In this document: positions 9,044 to 18,610 of the stretch, one piece after another
Layout of the letters: the number at the start of each line of letters is the position of its first letter
Position numbering within the stretch: the first letter of the stretch is position 1
Origin: Cohnella sp. GbtcB17
Lineage (GTDB): Bacteria; Bacillota; Bacilli; Paenibacillales; Paenibacillaceae
Direction: 5' to 3'
DNA: 64,000 bases
Assembly (NCBI RefSeq): GCF_019091135.1
Contig: NZ_JAGXJW010000043.1
Span: 1 to 64,000 of the forward strand
Made by a program: the position numbers and the translations under genes
The notes under the pieces: generated by a model
The model's database searches: none
Told to the model about the DNA's origin: nothing
What the model saw: the letters and a program-made list of their open reading frames with translations, nothing else

Positions 9044-9219
9044 CTTATTGTCATATTAGGCCCGCTAATAGATGATATCTTTAGAATTTTTTAATCTCCT
9101 ATATATCGACGTTTTTCCACTTCCTATGAATACTTTGTCGAAAAAAAAGAGGAATTTGGATTTTGAGGACGAAGTTATTATTAGAGAAGTTACAGAATTT
9201 TAATAAAGGGGATAGAGAC

Positions 9220-9627
9220 ATGGATTTGCTGAGCGGCGTGAGCTACCAGCGGCTCGAGGGCGCATTGCATGCGGCTTCGTTAAGGCAGAGCGTTCTGCAA
9301 AACAATGTGGCCAATGTCGATACGCCTAATTTTAAAAGGTCGGACGTTCAATTCGAGCAACTGCTGAGCCAGGCGATGGACAACAGCGGGCAACCGACAC
9401 TGATCGGGAAGCGGACAGATCCGAGACATATTGCAATCGGCGCTTTGGGATCGCTTCCGGACGCAAAGGTGACGTCGGACAAGACGACGGCATTCAACAA
9501 CAGCGGCAACAACGTGGATATCGACAGCGAGATGACCAAGCTTGCGGAAAATCAACTGCGGTATTCCCTCTATGTCCAGCAGCTGAATCACGACGTCAAA
9601 ATGATGCGTATCGGCTTGGGCAAATAA
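9220..9627 (+). CDS. flgB: Flagellar basal body rod protein FlgB
   Basis: FlgB is a proximal rod subunit and the first gene of the fla/che operon. ATG 9220 is chosen because AAAGGGGATAG lies just upstream; the frame is open from TTG 9163 without a binding site. The product is 135 residues, normal size. The N-terminal helix carries the rod/hook motif 'LRQSVLQNNVANVDTPNFKR' and the C-terminus 'NQLRYSLYVQQLNHDVKMMR'. Preceded by the codY terminator and followed by flgC 46 bases later. Confidence 0.97.
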   Translation: MDLLSGVSYQRLEGALHAASLRQSVLQNNVANVDTPNFKRSDVQFEQLLSQAMDNSGQPTLIGKRTDPRHIAIGALGSLPDAKVTSDKTTAFNNSGNNVDIDSEMTKLAENQLRYSLYVQQLNHDVKMMRIGLGK

Positions 9628-9673
9628 GCGTTCGTTTTGAATCGACCAAAGACCCGCACGAGGAGGGGCATTA

Positions 9674-10123
9674 ATGATTTTAGGAAGCTTCGATATCAGC
9701 GCTTCCGCCTTAACTGCGCAAAGGCTGCGCATGGACGTCATCTCGTCGAACATCGCGAATGCGGAGACGACGCGCGCTTCGTACGTCGACGGCAAGTTCG
9801 TTCCCTACAGACGAAAAATGGTAGAGGTCGCCCCGGTCGACACGACGTTCCAGAACTTACTGAACGACAAGCTGGACGCTACCGGCGCCCAAGGGGTAAA
9901 GGTGACGGCGATCACCGACGATCAGACGCCATTCAAGCAAGTCTACAATCCTACGCATCCGGACGCCGACGCGAATGGCATGGTCAGCATGCCCAACGTC
10001 GACGTGCTTAAGGAAATGGTCGATATGATCTCGGCCACGCGCTCCTACGAAGCCAGCGTCACGGCCCTCAACGCAAGCAAATCGATGTTTTCCAAAACGC
10101 TTGAAATCGGCAGAAATACTTAA
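9674..10123 (+). CDS. flgC: Flagellar basal body rod protein FlgC
   Basis: FlgC is a proximal rod subunit of 149 residues. An AGGAGGGGC site precedes ATG 9674. The N-terminal 'QRLRMDVISSNIANAETT' and the C-terminal 'ATRSYEASVTALNASKSM' segments are the paired helices by which rod proteins pack. The position between flgB and fliE is the conserved flgBC-fliE order. Confidence 0.98.
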   Translation: MILGSFDISASALTAQRLRMDVISSNIANAETTRASYVDGKFVPYRRKMVEVAPVDTTFQNLLNDKLDATGAQGVKVTAITDDQTPFKQVYNPTHPDADANGMVSMPNVDVLKEMVDMISATRSYEASVTALNASKSMFSKTLEIGRNT

Positions 10124-10183
10124 TTTTATGTATGGAATCCGGTTTACCTGAACATCATTACCCACGCGAGGATGGATTGAAAC

Positions 10184-10498
10184 ATGATTATTAATAATCT
10201 TTTGGGCGCCTCCGGCATATCTGCCGCGCCGATGACCCAGCTTCAAAACGCGCAGGCCGGGACGACGCCGTCCGAGGCGACGGCAAGCTTTGCAGATTTC
10301 CTCAAAAAGGCCGTAGATAGCGTCGCCGCCCAAGAGCAAAATTCTCATGCCGTAACCGATCAATTTATAGTGGGGAATGCGGATGTGAGCGACGTGATGA
10401 TCGCATCCACCAAAGCCGAGCTCAGTCTCGAGTTGACCGCCCAGGTTCGCAACAAAGTGGTCGAGGCCTACCAAGAAGTCATGCGGATGCAGATGTAA
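10184..10498 (+). CDS. fliE: Flagellar hook-basal body complex protein FliE
   Basis: FliE joins the MS ring to the rod. It is a 104-residue protein with the C-terminal FliE pattern 'VSDVMIASTKAELSLELTAQ' followed by 'VRNKVVEAYQEVMRMQM'. The start ATG 10184 follows a GAGGAT purine stretch. It lies between flgC and fliF, as in B. subtilis. Confidence 0.97.
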   Translation: MIINNLLGASGISAAPMTQLQNAQAGTTPSEATASFADFLKKAVDSVAAQEQNSHAVTDQFIVGNADVSDVMIASTKAELSLELTAQVRNKVVEAYQEVMRMQM

Positions 10499-10542
10499 CT
10501 TGGGTTAGACGAGCATCCAAAGTCCGCAGATGAGGTGAAATT

Positions 10543-12129
10543 GTGAACGAAAGATGGGCCCGCTTCAGAGACAGACTGATCGGCTTTTGGAATCAATACA
10601 GTAAAAAGCAAAAGTGGATTTTAGCTTCTTCCGCAGCATTTATCCTGATTTTTATCATCTTTATCTCGTATTTGCTGACGCGTACGGAATACGAGCTGGC
10701 CTTTCAGGATCTCGACAGCGGCGACGCCGCGGCCATCATGGAATATTTGAACGGCAGCGGCATTCCATACAAGCTCGGAGAAGGCGGCACGAGCATATCC
10801 GTTCCGAGCGCATCGGCCGACAAAGTGAGAGTGGATGTCGGCTCGCAAGGTCTCGTACAGAACGGCAGCATCGGCTTCGAGGAGCTGAGCAAGTCTTCCT
10901 CGACGATCGGCACGACCGATCAGGAATTCAAGGTGAAGTACCGCAACGCGCTGAACGGCGAAGTGCAGCAGCTGCTCCAAGGCATGCAGGGCGTAAAGAA
11001 AGCGAAGGTGCTGATCAACCTTCCCGAAGAGTCCGTGTTTCTGAACGATTCGGACAAGGAGCTGGCCACGGCTTCCGTGCAGATCACCTTCAAGCCCGGA
11101 TACCGGCCGAAGCAAGAAGAGATCGACAGCTACTACAAGCTGGTGAAGACTTCGGTACCTAACCTCGAATACGACGGGATCACCATTACGAGCACGACAG
11201 GAGACCTCGCGCCGTCTGCCAAGCTTGGCGGGACGGGGGCGGTCGGAGGCAGCGCGCTCGACGAGCAGTTTGCGATTCAGAAGCAATACGAGAGCGGCGT
11301 GAAGACGAACATTCAATCGATATTGGCCAAGACAGTCGGCATGGACAACTTTGTCGTCAGCGTCGTATCGACTTTAAACTTCGATCAGAGGTCTACGCAG
11401 CTTAATCTGGTCAAGCCGCTCGACAACAACGACAACAAAGGTATCATCATAACTGAGCAAACGCAAAGCGAATCGACGACCGGCGGTACGGGCACGGCTG
11501 GCGGAGTCGCTGGCACCGGTTCGACCGACGTCCCGAACTATCCATCTGGCGGTACGACTGGCACTGCGAGCTCAGAGAGTTCGAGTAGCACGACAAACTA
11601 CGAACCGAGTCGCGAAACGACGAACATCGCATACGCACCTTACCAGGTCAAGGATCTCGCGATCAGCGTCGCCGTCGATTCGACGGTCATGACGCCGGAG
11701 AGGCAAACGCAGCTTGAGCAGATGCTTCGCAACAACGTTCGGATCTTGCTTGCCGATTCCGGACAAACGCTGTCGGACGCTGACCTTGCGAATCGCGTAT
11801 CGGTCGTCTCGCAGGAGTTCTCCGATGATGCGGTCGGGAGCGGAGGCGTATCCGCATCGTCGCTTTGGCTCGCGGGCATCGGCGTCGCGGCGCTTGCGCT
11901 GCTGGGCGGTGCCGGATATCTCGTCTATCGCAGACGCAAAAACGCAAGGGAAGCCGCCGAAGCCGCAGCCGCACAGGAGCAACTCGACGCGCCTCGCGCC
12001 GAACTGCCGACGATCGACATCGAGAGCGTCACGAACGAGAGCCAGGTCCGCAAGCAGCTTGAAGGGCTCGCGAAGCGCAAGCCGGACGAATTCGTCAATC
12101 TTTTGCGCACATGGCTGGTGGATGAATAG
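10543..12129 (+). CDS. fliF: Flagellar MS-ring protein FliF
   Basis: FliF builds the inner-membrane MS ring on which the motor and export gate assemble. The 528-residue protein starts at GTG 10543 after TGAGGTGAAA. It has a transmembrane helix at about residues 25-46, two ring-building domains (for example 'QDLDSGDAAAIMEYLN' and 'ALNGEVQQLLQGMQGVKKAK'), a Gly/Ser/Thr-rich disordered segment at about 305-360, and a second transmembrane helix at about 443-463. The C-terminal 'QVRKQLEGLAKRKPDEFVNL' region and 'LLRTWLVDE' form the FliG-binding tail. Confidence 0.98.
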   Translation: MNERWARFRDRLIGFWNQYSKKQKWILASSAAFILIFIIFISYLLTRTEYELAFQDLDSGDAAAIMEYLNGSGIPYKLGEGGTSISVPSASADKVRVDVGSQGLVQNGSIGFEELSKSSSTIGTTDQEFKVKYRNALNGEVQQLLQGMQGVKKAKVLINLPEESVFLNDSDKELATASVQITFKPGYRPKQEEIDSYYKLVKTSVPNLEYDGITITSTTGDLAPSAKLGGTGAVGGSALDEQFAIQKQYESGVKTNIQSILAKTVGMDNFVVSVVSTLNFDQRSTQLNLVKPLDNNDNKGIIITEQTQSESTTGGTGTAGGVAGTGSTDVPNYPSGGTTGTASSESSSSTTNYEPSRETTNIAYAPYQVKDLAISVAVDSTVMTPERQTQLEQMLRNNVRILLADSGQTLSDADLANRVSVVSQEFSDDAVGSGGVSASSLWLAGIGVAALALLGGAGYLVYRRRKNAREAAEAAAAQEQLDAPRAELPTIDIESVTNESQVRKQLEGLAKRKPDEFVNLLRTWLVDE

Positions 12130-12140
12130 AGGTGGCATAC

Positions 12141-13157
12141 ATGGCTAAAGGAACGCAAATGCAGCTCAGCGGCCGGCAAAAGGCGGCAATTCTGCTCATC
12201 ACGCTCGGACCGGAAGTGTCGGCTCAAGTTTTTAAGCATCTCCGGGAAGAAGAGATCGAGCAGCTCACGCTCGAAATCGCCAACGTCCGCAAGGTCGATC
12301 ACATCGAGAAGGAATCGATCCTCAGCGAGTTCCATCAAATATGTGTGGCGCAGGAATACTTGACGCAGGGCGGCATTACGTACGCCAAGGAAATACTCGA
12401 GAAAGCGCTCGGTTCGCAAAAGGCGAACGACATTCTGAACCGTCTGACGGCGACGCTTCAGGTCAGGCCTTTCGACTTCGCTCGCAAGGCGGAACCGACG
12501 CAAATTCTCAACTTCATTCAAAACGAAAACTCGCAAACGATCGCGCTTGTGCTCTCTTATCTTGCGCCCGAGCAATCTTCGGCGGTCCTGTCTTCGCTGC
12601 CGACCGAAAAGCAAGCCGACGTTGCGAGAAGAATCGCGTTAATGGACAGCACTTCGCCCGATGTCATCGCGCAAGTGGAGCGGGTGCTCGAGCAGAAGCT
12701 TTCCTCGACCGTCACCCAGGATTACACGAATGCCGGCGGTATCGAAGCGATCGTTCAGATTTTGAACGGCGTAGACCGCGGTACGGAACGGACGATTCTC
12801 GATTCGCTCGAAATTCAGGATCCGGAGCTCGCCGAAGAGATCAAGAAACGCATGTTCGTGTTCGAGGATATCGTCAATCTCGACAATCGTTCGATCCAGC
12901 GGATCATTCGCGACGTCGAAAGCCCCGATCTGCAGTTGGCGCTCAAGGTCGCGAGCGAGGAAGTGCGGGACGCGATTTTCCGCAACATGTCGAAGCGCAT
13001 GGCAGAGACGTTCCGCGAAGAAATGGAATATATGGGCCCCGTCCGGCTGCGCGACGTCGAAGAAGCGCAGACACGCATCGTAGCGACGATCCGCAGACTC
13101 GAAGAGTCCGGCGAGATTATCATCGCTCGCGGCGGAGGAGACGATATCATTGTCTAA
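12141..13157 (+). CDS. fliG: Flagellar motor switch protein FliG
   Basis: FliG is the torque-generating rotor protein of the C-ring. ATG 12141 gives 338 residues, the usual length, with AGAGGTGG six bases upstream; an in-frame GTG at 12132 lies inside that site. Visible regions are the N-domain 'QKAAILLITLGPEVSAQVFK', the middle domain with an EHPQ-like region around 'NENSQTIALVLSYL', and the C-domain 'MFVFEDIVNLDNRSIQRIIR' with the charged stator-facing helix. Its stop overlaps the fliH start. Confidence 0.98.
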   Translation: MAKGTQMQLSGRQKAAILLITLGPEVSAQVFKHLREEEIEQLTLEIANVRKVDHIEKESILSEFHQICVAQEYLTQGGITYAKEILEKALGSQKANDILNRLTATLQVRPFDFARKAEPTQILNFIQNENSQTIALVLSYLAPEQSSAVLSSLPTEKQADVARRIALMDSTSPDVIAQVERVLEQKLSSTVTQDYTNAGGIEAIVQILNGVDRGTERTILDSLEIQDPELAEEIKKRMFVFEDIVNLDNRSIQRIIRDVESPDLQLALKVASEEVRDAIFRNMSKRMAETFREEMEYMGPVRLRDVEEAQTRIVATIRRLEESGEIIIARGGGDDIIV

Positions 13158-13983
13158 TCTGATCAAATCCTCTCATGTCATTTCGGTCGAACAGCTGAAG
13201 CAACTGGAGCAAATTCGGTTCGTCGCACAGTCGATGAAGGCGGGCGGCACGCAAGCGGACGATGGAGAAGCGGTCGACGAAGAGACGCTTCAGCTGAAAG
13301 ACCGAATATTGGCGGATGCCGAGGAGACGGCGAAGAGCATCCTTCAGGACGCGTCCGAGCAAGCGAGCCGAATTCAAGCCGAAGCCGAAGCGGGAGCGGC
13401 GGCCTGGTGGGAGGAGCGGCGTGCCGAGGATGCCGAGTTCGTAGAGGAAGCCAAGCGCAGAGGGTATGAGGAAGGCTTCGCGAGCGGCGCCGAGCAGGCC
13501 GAGCATCAGACGCTGGCCAGATTGGATCAGATGATGCAGGAAGCGCAGCGCGTCGTGTCGCAAGCGTACGAGGCCAAGGCGAGAATCATCGCCGAGGCGG
13601 AGCGGTTCGTCGTCGAGCTAAGCTGCGACATTGCCGGGAAAATCGTTCGCGGCGCGCTGGAGAGTGCGCCGGAGACGGCGCTGGATCTCATGAAGCAGAC
13701 TTTGGCGCGGCGCAAGGAGCAGGGGACGATCACTTTATGCGTTGCGCCGGAGCAGTTCGAATTCGTCGAAGCGGCCAAGGATGAGCTCGCGCTGTCCGTC
13801 GATTCGCAAGCGGAGCTTCAAATCGTCCCGGACCCGACGGTTCGGGGCGGAGGCTGCGTGATCCGCTCGGCTTACGGCAGCATCGATGCAAGAGTCGACA
13901 CGCAGCTGGAGACGATTCGCGAGGAGCTGCTGCAGATCGCGGCTCATTCTTCCGAAGAAGGGGCGAACCCGGATGGGGCTTGA
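13150..13983 (+). CDS. fliH: Flagellar assembly protein FliH
   Basis: FliH regulates the FliI export ATPase and links it to the C-ring. It has 277 residues, starting at TTG 13150 and overlapping fliG by eight bases with GGAGGAG about ten bases upstream. The middle (about residues 45-135) is a long charged Ala/Glu helix, typical of this V/F-ATPase stator-like family. The C-terminal globular part includes 'VVELSCDIAGKIVRGAL' and 'LQIVPDPTVRGGGCVIRSAY', the clearest FliH signature. It overlaps fliI by 11 bases. Confidence 0.94.
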   Translation: MSNLIKSSHVISVEQLKQLEQIRFVAQSMKAGGTQADDGEAVDEETLQLKDRILADAEETAKSILQDASEQASRIQAEAEAGAAAWWEERRAEDAEFVEEAKRRGYEEGFASGAEQAEHQTLARLDQMMQEAQRVVSQAYEAKARIIAEAERFVVELSCDIAGKIVRGALESAPETALDLMKQTLARRKEQGTITLCVAPEQFEFVEAAKDELALSVDSQAELQIVPDPTVRGGGCVIRSAYGSIDARVDTQLETIREELLQIAAHSSEEGANPDGA

Positions 13984-15289
13984 TCTCGCAAAATACGCCG
14001 AAGCGCTCAAGCATATCGATCCGGTTCGCGTAAACGGAAAAGTGGCCCAGATTATCGGCCTCACCGTAGAGTCCGAAGGCCCGGATGCGGCGATCGGCGA
14101 AGTTTGCCTGATCTATCCGGTTCGCGGCGGCTCGCCGATCGAGGCGGAGGTCGTCGGCTTTCGCGACAATCGCGTGCTACTGATGCCGCTCGGCGAACTT
14201 CAGGCGATCGGACCGGGCTGCGACGTCGTTGCGACCGGCAGGCCGCTTACCGTGCAGGTCGGATCCGAATTGCTCGGACAAGTGCTGGACGGACTCGGCA
14301 GACCGCTCGACGGCGGGAGACTGCCGGCCCGAATGCCGAGGTATTCGACCCAGAGCGTACCGAGCAACCCGCTCAAGCGTCCACGCGTGACCGATCCGTT
14401 GGGTACGGGCGTACGCTGCATCGACGGCCTGCTGACCGTCGGGCAAGGCCAGCGAATGGGCATTTTCGCAGGCTCCGGTGTCGGCAAGAGCACGCTGCTC
14501 GGCATGATCGCGCGCAACACATCCGCGGACGTCAACGTCATCGCACTGATCGGAGAGCGGGGGCGGGAGGTGCTCGAATTTATCGAGCGCGACCTCGGGC
14601 CCGAAGGGCTCGCCCGTTCCGTCGTCATCGTGGCGACTTCCGATCAGCCCGCTTTGATCCGGATCAAAGGGGCGCTCATTGCCACGTCGATCGCAGAGTA
14701 CTTCCGGGACCGGGGCATGAACGTCATGATGATGATGGACTCGGTCACGCGGTACGCAATGGCGCTCCGCGAGGTCGGACTTGCCATCGGGGAGCCGCCG
14801 GCGACGCGCGGATATACGCCGTCGGTTTTTGCGGCGCTGCCCAAGCTGCTCGAACGTGCGGGAACGGGACCTACGGGATCGATTACCGCGTTCTATACCG
14901 TGCTGGTGGACGGCGACGATATGAACGAACCGATCGCGGATGCCGTACGAGGCATTTTGGACGGCCACATCGTTTTGAGCAGGCATCTGGCCCACAAAGG
15001 ACACTTCCCGGCTATCGACGTGCTGGCCAGCATCAGCCGGGTTATGAAGGATATCGTCGCCAGCGAGCAGCAGGAGGCCGCAGAACAATTAAAGCGTCTG
15101 CTGTCGGTGTACCGGGACTCGGAGGATTTGATCAATATCGGCGCTTATCAGCGGGGGACCAACCCGCAGATCGACAAAGCCATTCAATTTATCGACGCCA
15201 TCAACGATTACTGCAGGCAGCGAACAACGGAAAAGATGACGCTGCAGCAGGCGCAGGAACGGTTGGTCATTGACTTCTACAAGAGATGA
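13973..15289 (+). CDS. fliI: Flagellum-specific export ATPase FliI
   Basis: FliI is the F1-beta-like ATPase of flagellar type III export. ATG 13973 gives 438 residues, identical in length to the B. subtilis protein. Walker A is 'AGSGVGKS' at residues 166-173. 'ALIGERGREVLEFIERDLG', 'MMMDSVTRYAMALREVGLA' (Walker B region), and 'TYGITPS-like GYTPSVFAALPKLLERAG' follow in family order. All catalytic elements appear intact. It overlaps fliH and is followed by fliJ. Confidence 0.98.
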   Translation: MGLDLAKYAEALKHIDPVRVNGKVAQIIGLTVESEGPDAAIGEVCLIYPVRGGSPIEAEVVGFRDNRVLLMPLGELQAIGPGCDVVATGRPLTVQVGSELLGQVLDGLGRPLDGGRLPARMPRYSTQSVPSNPLKRPRVTDPLGTGVRCIDGLLTVGQGQRMGIFAGSGVGKSTLLGMIARNTSADVNVIALIGERGREVLEFIERDLGPEGLARSVVIVATSDQPALIRIKGALIATSIAEYFRDRGMNVMMMMDSVTRYAMALREVGLAIGEPPATRGYTPSVFAALPKLLERAGTGPTGSITAFYTVLVDGDDMNEPIADAVRGILDGHIVLSRHLAHKGHFPAIDVLASISRVMKDIVASEQQEAAEQLKRLLSVYRDSEDLINIGAYQRGTNPQIDKAIQFIDAINDYCRQRTTEKMTLQQAQERLVIDFYKR

Positions 15290-15295
15290 GGCTGA

Positions 15296-15742
15296 GTGTT
15301 CTTGCGATTCCGATATCCATTGCAAAAGATCGTAGATCTTAAGGGAAGCGAGAAATCGATGGCGGAATGGGAGTATGCTGCGTCGCTCGGACGCCTTAGA
15401 AGCGAAGAAGAACAGCTCGATCAGCTCCGGCAGGAACGCGGCGCTTACGAACAGGAGCTGACCGAACGCTCGTCCAGGCCGACGGCGCTCGCGGAGCTTC
15501 ACCTGCTGCAAGATTACATCTCTTTTTTGGACGACAGGATCAGGCAACAAAGACAAGGCGTGCGAGCGGCCGAAGAGCATGTCCAGCAGCGTCAGGTTTT
15601 CCTCACCGACAAGATGATGGACGAGAAGGTATGGCAAAACGCACGCTCCAAATCGCTGCAAAAGTACCGGCAGGAAGCGCTCCTTCGCGAACAGAACGAA
15701 CTGGACGAGATTGCGCTGCGGAGAGCTTCGGCCAGAAGGTAG
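15296..15742 (+). CDS. fliJ: Flagellar export protein FliJ
   Basis: FliJ is the central-stalk-like coiled coil that inserts into the FliI ring. The 148-residue protein starts at GTG 15296, six bases after the fliI stop. It begins with 'FRFRYPLQKIVDLKGSEKSM', the typical FliJ N-terminus, and is almost entirely charged coiled coil with little globular content. The position after fliI is decisive. Confidence 0.93.
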   Translation: MFLRFRYPLQKIVDLKGSEKSMAEWEYAASLGRLRSEEEQLDQLRQERGAYEQELTERSSRPTALAELHLLQDYISFLDDRIRQQRQGVRAAEEHVQQRQVFLTDKMMDEKVWQNARSKSLQKYRQEALLREQNELDEIALRRASARR

Positions 15743-15774
15743 CTTAGTCAGCTTGTTGAATGGAGGGGAAGGCC

Positions 15775-16683
15775 GTGGCGGATGCCAGTGCGGAAAAAAG
15801 CGGCTATTCCGGCTTTGAACGTTTTCTCTTTTTTATAACGCCGATCGTTTTTACGGCGATACTGCTGCTCGTGCTTCTCATCATCTTTAATCCGTCCCTG
15901 CGAGAGAAGGCGCAAAAGATCGGCAATCAAATACCGGTCATCGATTCGCTCGTGCCCGACGTGAAGAGCACTGCGGATCCCGCCCAGCAATCGGAAGTCG
16001 AATCGGTGAGCGAAGCGCGGTCGAAGCTGGCCGAGCTTCAGGCGTTGCTGAATCAGCGCGACGCGGCGCTCAAAGCGGCGGATGCCAAAAGCGTCACGCA
16101 GCAAAAGACGATCGCCGACCTTCAGGAAAAAATCGCCGCGCTCGACAAGCAGTCGAGCGATCATCAGATCAATCAGGATGCCTACCAGGCCAAGATTCGT
16201 TCGCTGGCGGATATGTACGGCAAGATGACGCCTGGCAAAGCGGCGCCGATTATGGAGAGTCTGACTGCGGAAGAGGCGGCGCTCGTCATGGGCGCGATGA
16301 ACGATGCCTCAAGAGGCCGCATTCTCGAAAAGATGACGCCGGCGGTGGCCGCGGACATTACGATGCGCCTGAAGGATTCGGACGGCGTGACCAACCAGCA
16401 GATCGCGGCGCTCCAGGCGAGAATCAAGCAGTTGGAAAGCCAGACGAAGACGGCATCGAGCTCGTTGGACAGCTCGGCGCTCGCAAGCACGTTTTCTTCG
16501 ATGGACGCGACCAGCGCGGCTGAGCTCCTGCTGCAAATGGCATCGTCCGAGCAGACAAAAACGCTGCGAATTCTGAGCGCGATGGACAATACGGCCAGAT
16601 CCGGCGTGCTCACGGCCATGTCGAATAAGGATGCGGAGAAGACGGCGAAGCTCGTAGGCAAGCTTGTGCCGGCGAATCCTTGA
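15775..16683 (+). CDS. MotE/YlxF-like flagellar operon protein with MgtE_N-like repeats
   Basis: This is a 302-residue membrane protein at the position of ylxF in B. subtilis, between fliJ and fliK. GTG 15775 is preferred (GGAGGGGAAGG just upstream); ATG 15760 is in frame but unsupported. It has one transmembrane helix at about residues 18-42, a coiled coil at about 80-130, and a C-terminal part with two MgtE-N-like repeats ('MYGKMTPGKAAPIMESLTAE' and 'TFSSMDATSAAELLLQMASS'). The family is MotE-like; in other bacteria MotE is a chaperone for MotC, but the role in Bacillota is not settled. Confidence 0.85.
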   Translation: MADASAEKSGYSGFERFLFFITPIVFTAILLLVLLIIFNPSLREKAQKIGNQIPVIDSLVPDVKSTADPAQQSEVESVSEARSKLAELQALLNQRDAALKAADAKSVTQQKTIADLQEKIAALDKQSSDHQINQDAYQAKIRSLADMYGKMTPGKAAPIMESLTAEEAALVMGAMNDASRGRILEKMTPAVAADITMRLKDSDGVTNQQIAALQARIKQLESQTKTASSSLDSSALASTFSSMDATSAAELLLQMASSEQTKTLRILSAMDNTARSGVLTAMSNKDAEKTAKLVGKLVPANP

Positions 16684-16723
16684 TGTTTGCCTGCCTTAGT
16701 GCATGGGAAGGGAGGTGAAAACA

Positions 16724-18130
16724 ATGAATGTTCAATCGACGAATGCGACTGCAACCGCGAATGGAGGCGGCACGGGCGCGTCCAAAAACGCAGCAGCTAC
16801 CGGCATCTTTCAAGGCGTGCTTGTGCAAAAGATCGATTCGGCCGTAACGGCCGGCAGCACGGAAAATGCTCCGTCCAATCCGATGGCCGGCTTGCTCGGT
16901 ATGTTGACGGCCGTGCTTGGCGCATCTCCCGCAAATGCCGATAGCGAAAATGCAACGGATGGGGAAAACGAGCTTTCTCAGCTGCTTAACGGATTGGAGA
17001 ACAAGCTCTCCCAGGTTGAGCAGGAGATTCAGCCATCTGATTCGCTGCTTCAAAAAATGGCGGAACTGCTGGCCAGCCTGCAATCGATGCTGCAGCAAAA
17101 TGCGGGGCAAGCGGCTGCGGGGAATGCTGCGTCCGATGAAGGGCATAGCGGAGCCGCGACGAATGCGCCGCTCGCAGAGCAGGCTCAAGCTTCTGTCATC
17201 ATGCCAGCGCTGCGCGACGTCATCCAAACGCTGCGAACGATGCTGCAGAACGGTCAGCTCTCGACGGCTGCGGCAGCTGAAGCCGGAGCGGGAATTCAGC
17301 AAGTTTTGCAAACAGAGCAGCCAGTTCTTCCCATTAACAAAACCGATCGCAAGTCCGTCGGATCGACGCAAGGATCGACTGCCGTCCAGTCCGCCGAACC
17401 GAACGCTAACAAGGCGGATGCCGGAGCCTCGCAGAACGAGGTTAAACGATCCTTCCCGGTTTTTAAGGAGCCGGTCGTCTATTGGAACCTGCAAGCTTCG
17501 GCGGCCCAAGGCGGTGTCTTATCTACCGAACAAGCGACGGTTGTTGACGCAGCCGCAGAAACGGCGGAGCAACCGGTCACGCTTAATTGGCAGCCGATCG
17601 CCTCGGATACAGGCGTACAACCGGATGGAGCTAGCGGCGCGAAGCAGCAGGCGCAGGTTACGGTGCCGGCCAGCCAGTTCGCGGAACAGATGGACAAGTT
17701 CCTTGTCAAGCAGTTTAAGCTGACAAGCGGAAACGGCATCTCCGAAGCAAACATCAATTTGCATCCGGAGCATCTCGGCGAAGTCCAGATCCGCCTGACG
17801 ATTCAGAACGGCGTCCTGAACGCACAGTTCGTTGCTCACAATGAAGCCGCCAAGGAATTGCTCGAGAACCAAATGGCCCAGCTTAGAGGGACGCTCCAGA
17901 ATCAAGGCATCCAGGTAGAGCGGGTCGAGGTCGTTCAGCAGCAGCAGCCGACCGCGGAAAGCCCTTCGTTCATGAACCAGGAGCAGCGAAGACAGAACTC
18001 CCAGGGCGGCGGCGAAGCCAAGCGTTCGCGGGACGGCGTGGAGACGTTGGAGGAATTCGAAGAAGAGCTTGAGCGATCCGCCACATTAAGAGAAGCTGGC
18101 TTCGGCGGTTCCCTTAACGTCAAGGCTTAA
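16724..18130 (+). CDS. fliK: Flagellar hook-length control protein FliK
   Basis: FliK is exported, measures hook length and switches export specificity. ATG 16724 follows AAGGGAGGTGA, giving 468 residues. The N-terminal three-quarters is low-complexity and Ala/Gln/Ser-rich, as in other FliK proteins. The C-terminal hook-length domain (about 345-415) contains 'INLHPEHLGEVQIRLTIQNG' and 'AKELLENQMAQLRGTLQNQG', which identify the family. flgD follows 27 bases downstream. Confidence 0.94.
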   Translation: MNVQSTNATATANGGGTGASKNAAATGIFQGVLVQKIDSAVTAGSTENAPSNPMAGLLGMLTAVLGASPANADSENATDGENELSQLLNGLENKLSQVEQEIQPSDSLLQKMAELLASLQSMLQQNAGQAAAGNAASDEGHSGAATNAPLAEQAQASVIMPALRDVIQTLRTMLQNGQLSTAAAAEAGAGIQQVLQTEQPVLPINKTDRKSVGSTQGSTAVQSAEPNANKADAGASQNEVKRSFPVFKEPVVYWNLQASAAQGGVLSTEQATVVDAAAETAEQPVTLNWQPIASDTGVQPDGASGAKQQAQVTVPASQFAEQMDKFLVKQFKLTSGNGISEANINLHPEHLGEVQIRLTIQNGVLNAQFVAHNEAAKELLENQMAQLRGTLQNQGIQVERVEVVQQQQPTAESPSFMNQEQRRQNSQGGGEAKRSRDGVETLEEFEEELERSATLREAGFGGSLNVKA

Positions 18131-18157
18131 AGCGAACCAGGGAGGTGACCCAACAAG

Positions 18158-18610
18158 ATGGCGACGATCTCGAAAACGGTGTGGTCGAACTATTCGACCT
18201 ACAATAAAACGGAACCAACCGGCGCGGGAGCGGAGCTGGGCAAGGATCAGTTCATGAAAATCCTGCTGACGCAGCTCCAAAATCAAGATCCGATGCAGCC
18301 GATGCAGGACAAGGACTTCATTGCGCAAATGGCGACCTTCTCCTCGCTAGAACAGACGATGAACATGGCTACCGAGTTGCATAGCCTGAGCCAGTCCGCG
18401 GCGCTCGCCTCGAATCTCATCGGCAGACAGGTCGAATGGCTCGGCAAGACGAACGACGGCGCAACGGTAACGAAATCGGGCATCGTCGATTCGATCAAAA
18501 TGAAAAACGGAGACCAGTTCGCCGTTATCGGTAAAGACGAAGTGGCGATAAAGGACTTAACGTCCGTGACGATCGCCGCGCAGGAGGGCGAGGCGGAGAC
18601 TGGTGAGTGA
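18158..18610 (+). CDS. flgD: Flagellar hook assembly (cap) protein FlgD
   Basis: FlgD caps the growing hook. It is a short FlgD of 150 residues, as usual in Bacillota. An AGGGAGGTGAC site precedes ATG 18158. The diagnostic N-terminal motif is 'LGKDQFMKILLTQLQNQDPM' followed by 'DFIAQMATFSSLEQTMNM'. The C-terminal Ig-like/Tudor part of longer FlgD proteins is reduced. Its stop overlaps the start of the next gene. Confidence 0.96.
   Translation: MATISKTVWSNYSTYNKTEPTGAGAELGKDQFMKILLTQLQNQDPMQPMQDKDFIAQMATFSSLEQTMNMATELHSLSQSAALASNLIGRQVEWLGKTNDGATVTKSGIVDSIKMKNGDQFAVIGKDEVAIKDLTSVTIAAQEGEAETGE

Noticed and set aside
9081..9110. Possible CodY box (AATTTT...) upstream of flgB
   Set aside because: Only about eight of 15 positions fit the consensus in an AT-rich gap, which is not above chance.
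9044..9219. SigD or SigA promoter for the fla/che operon
   Set aside because: TTGTCA at 9048 and TATATA-like sequences exist, but no pair has correct spacing and no SigD consensus was found, so no promoter was annotated.
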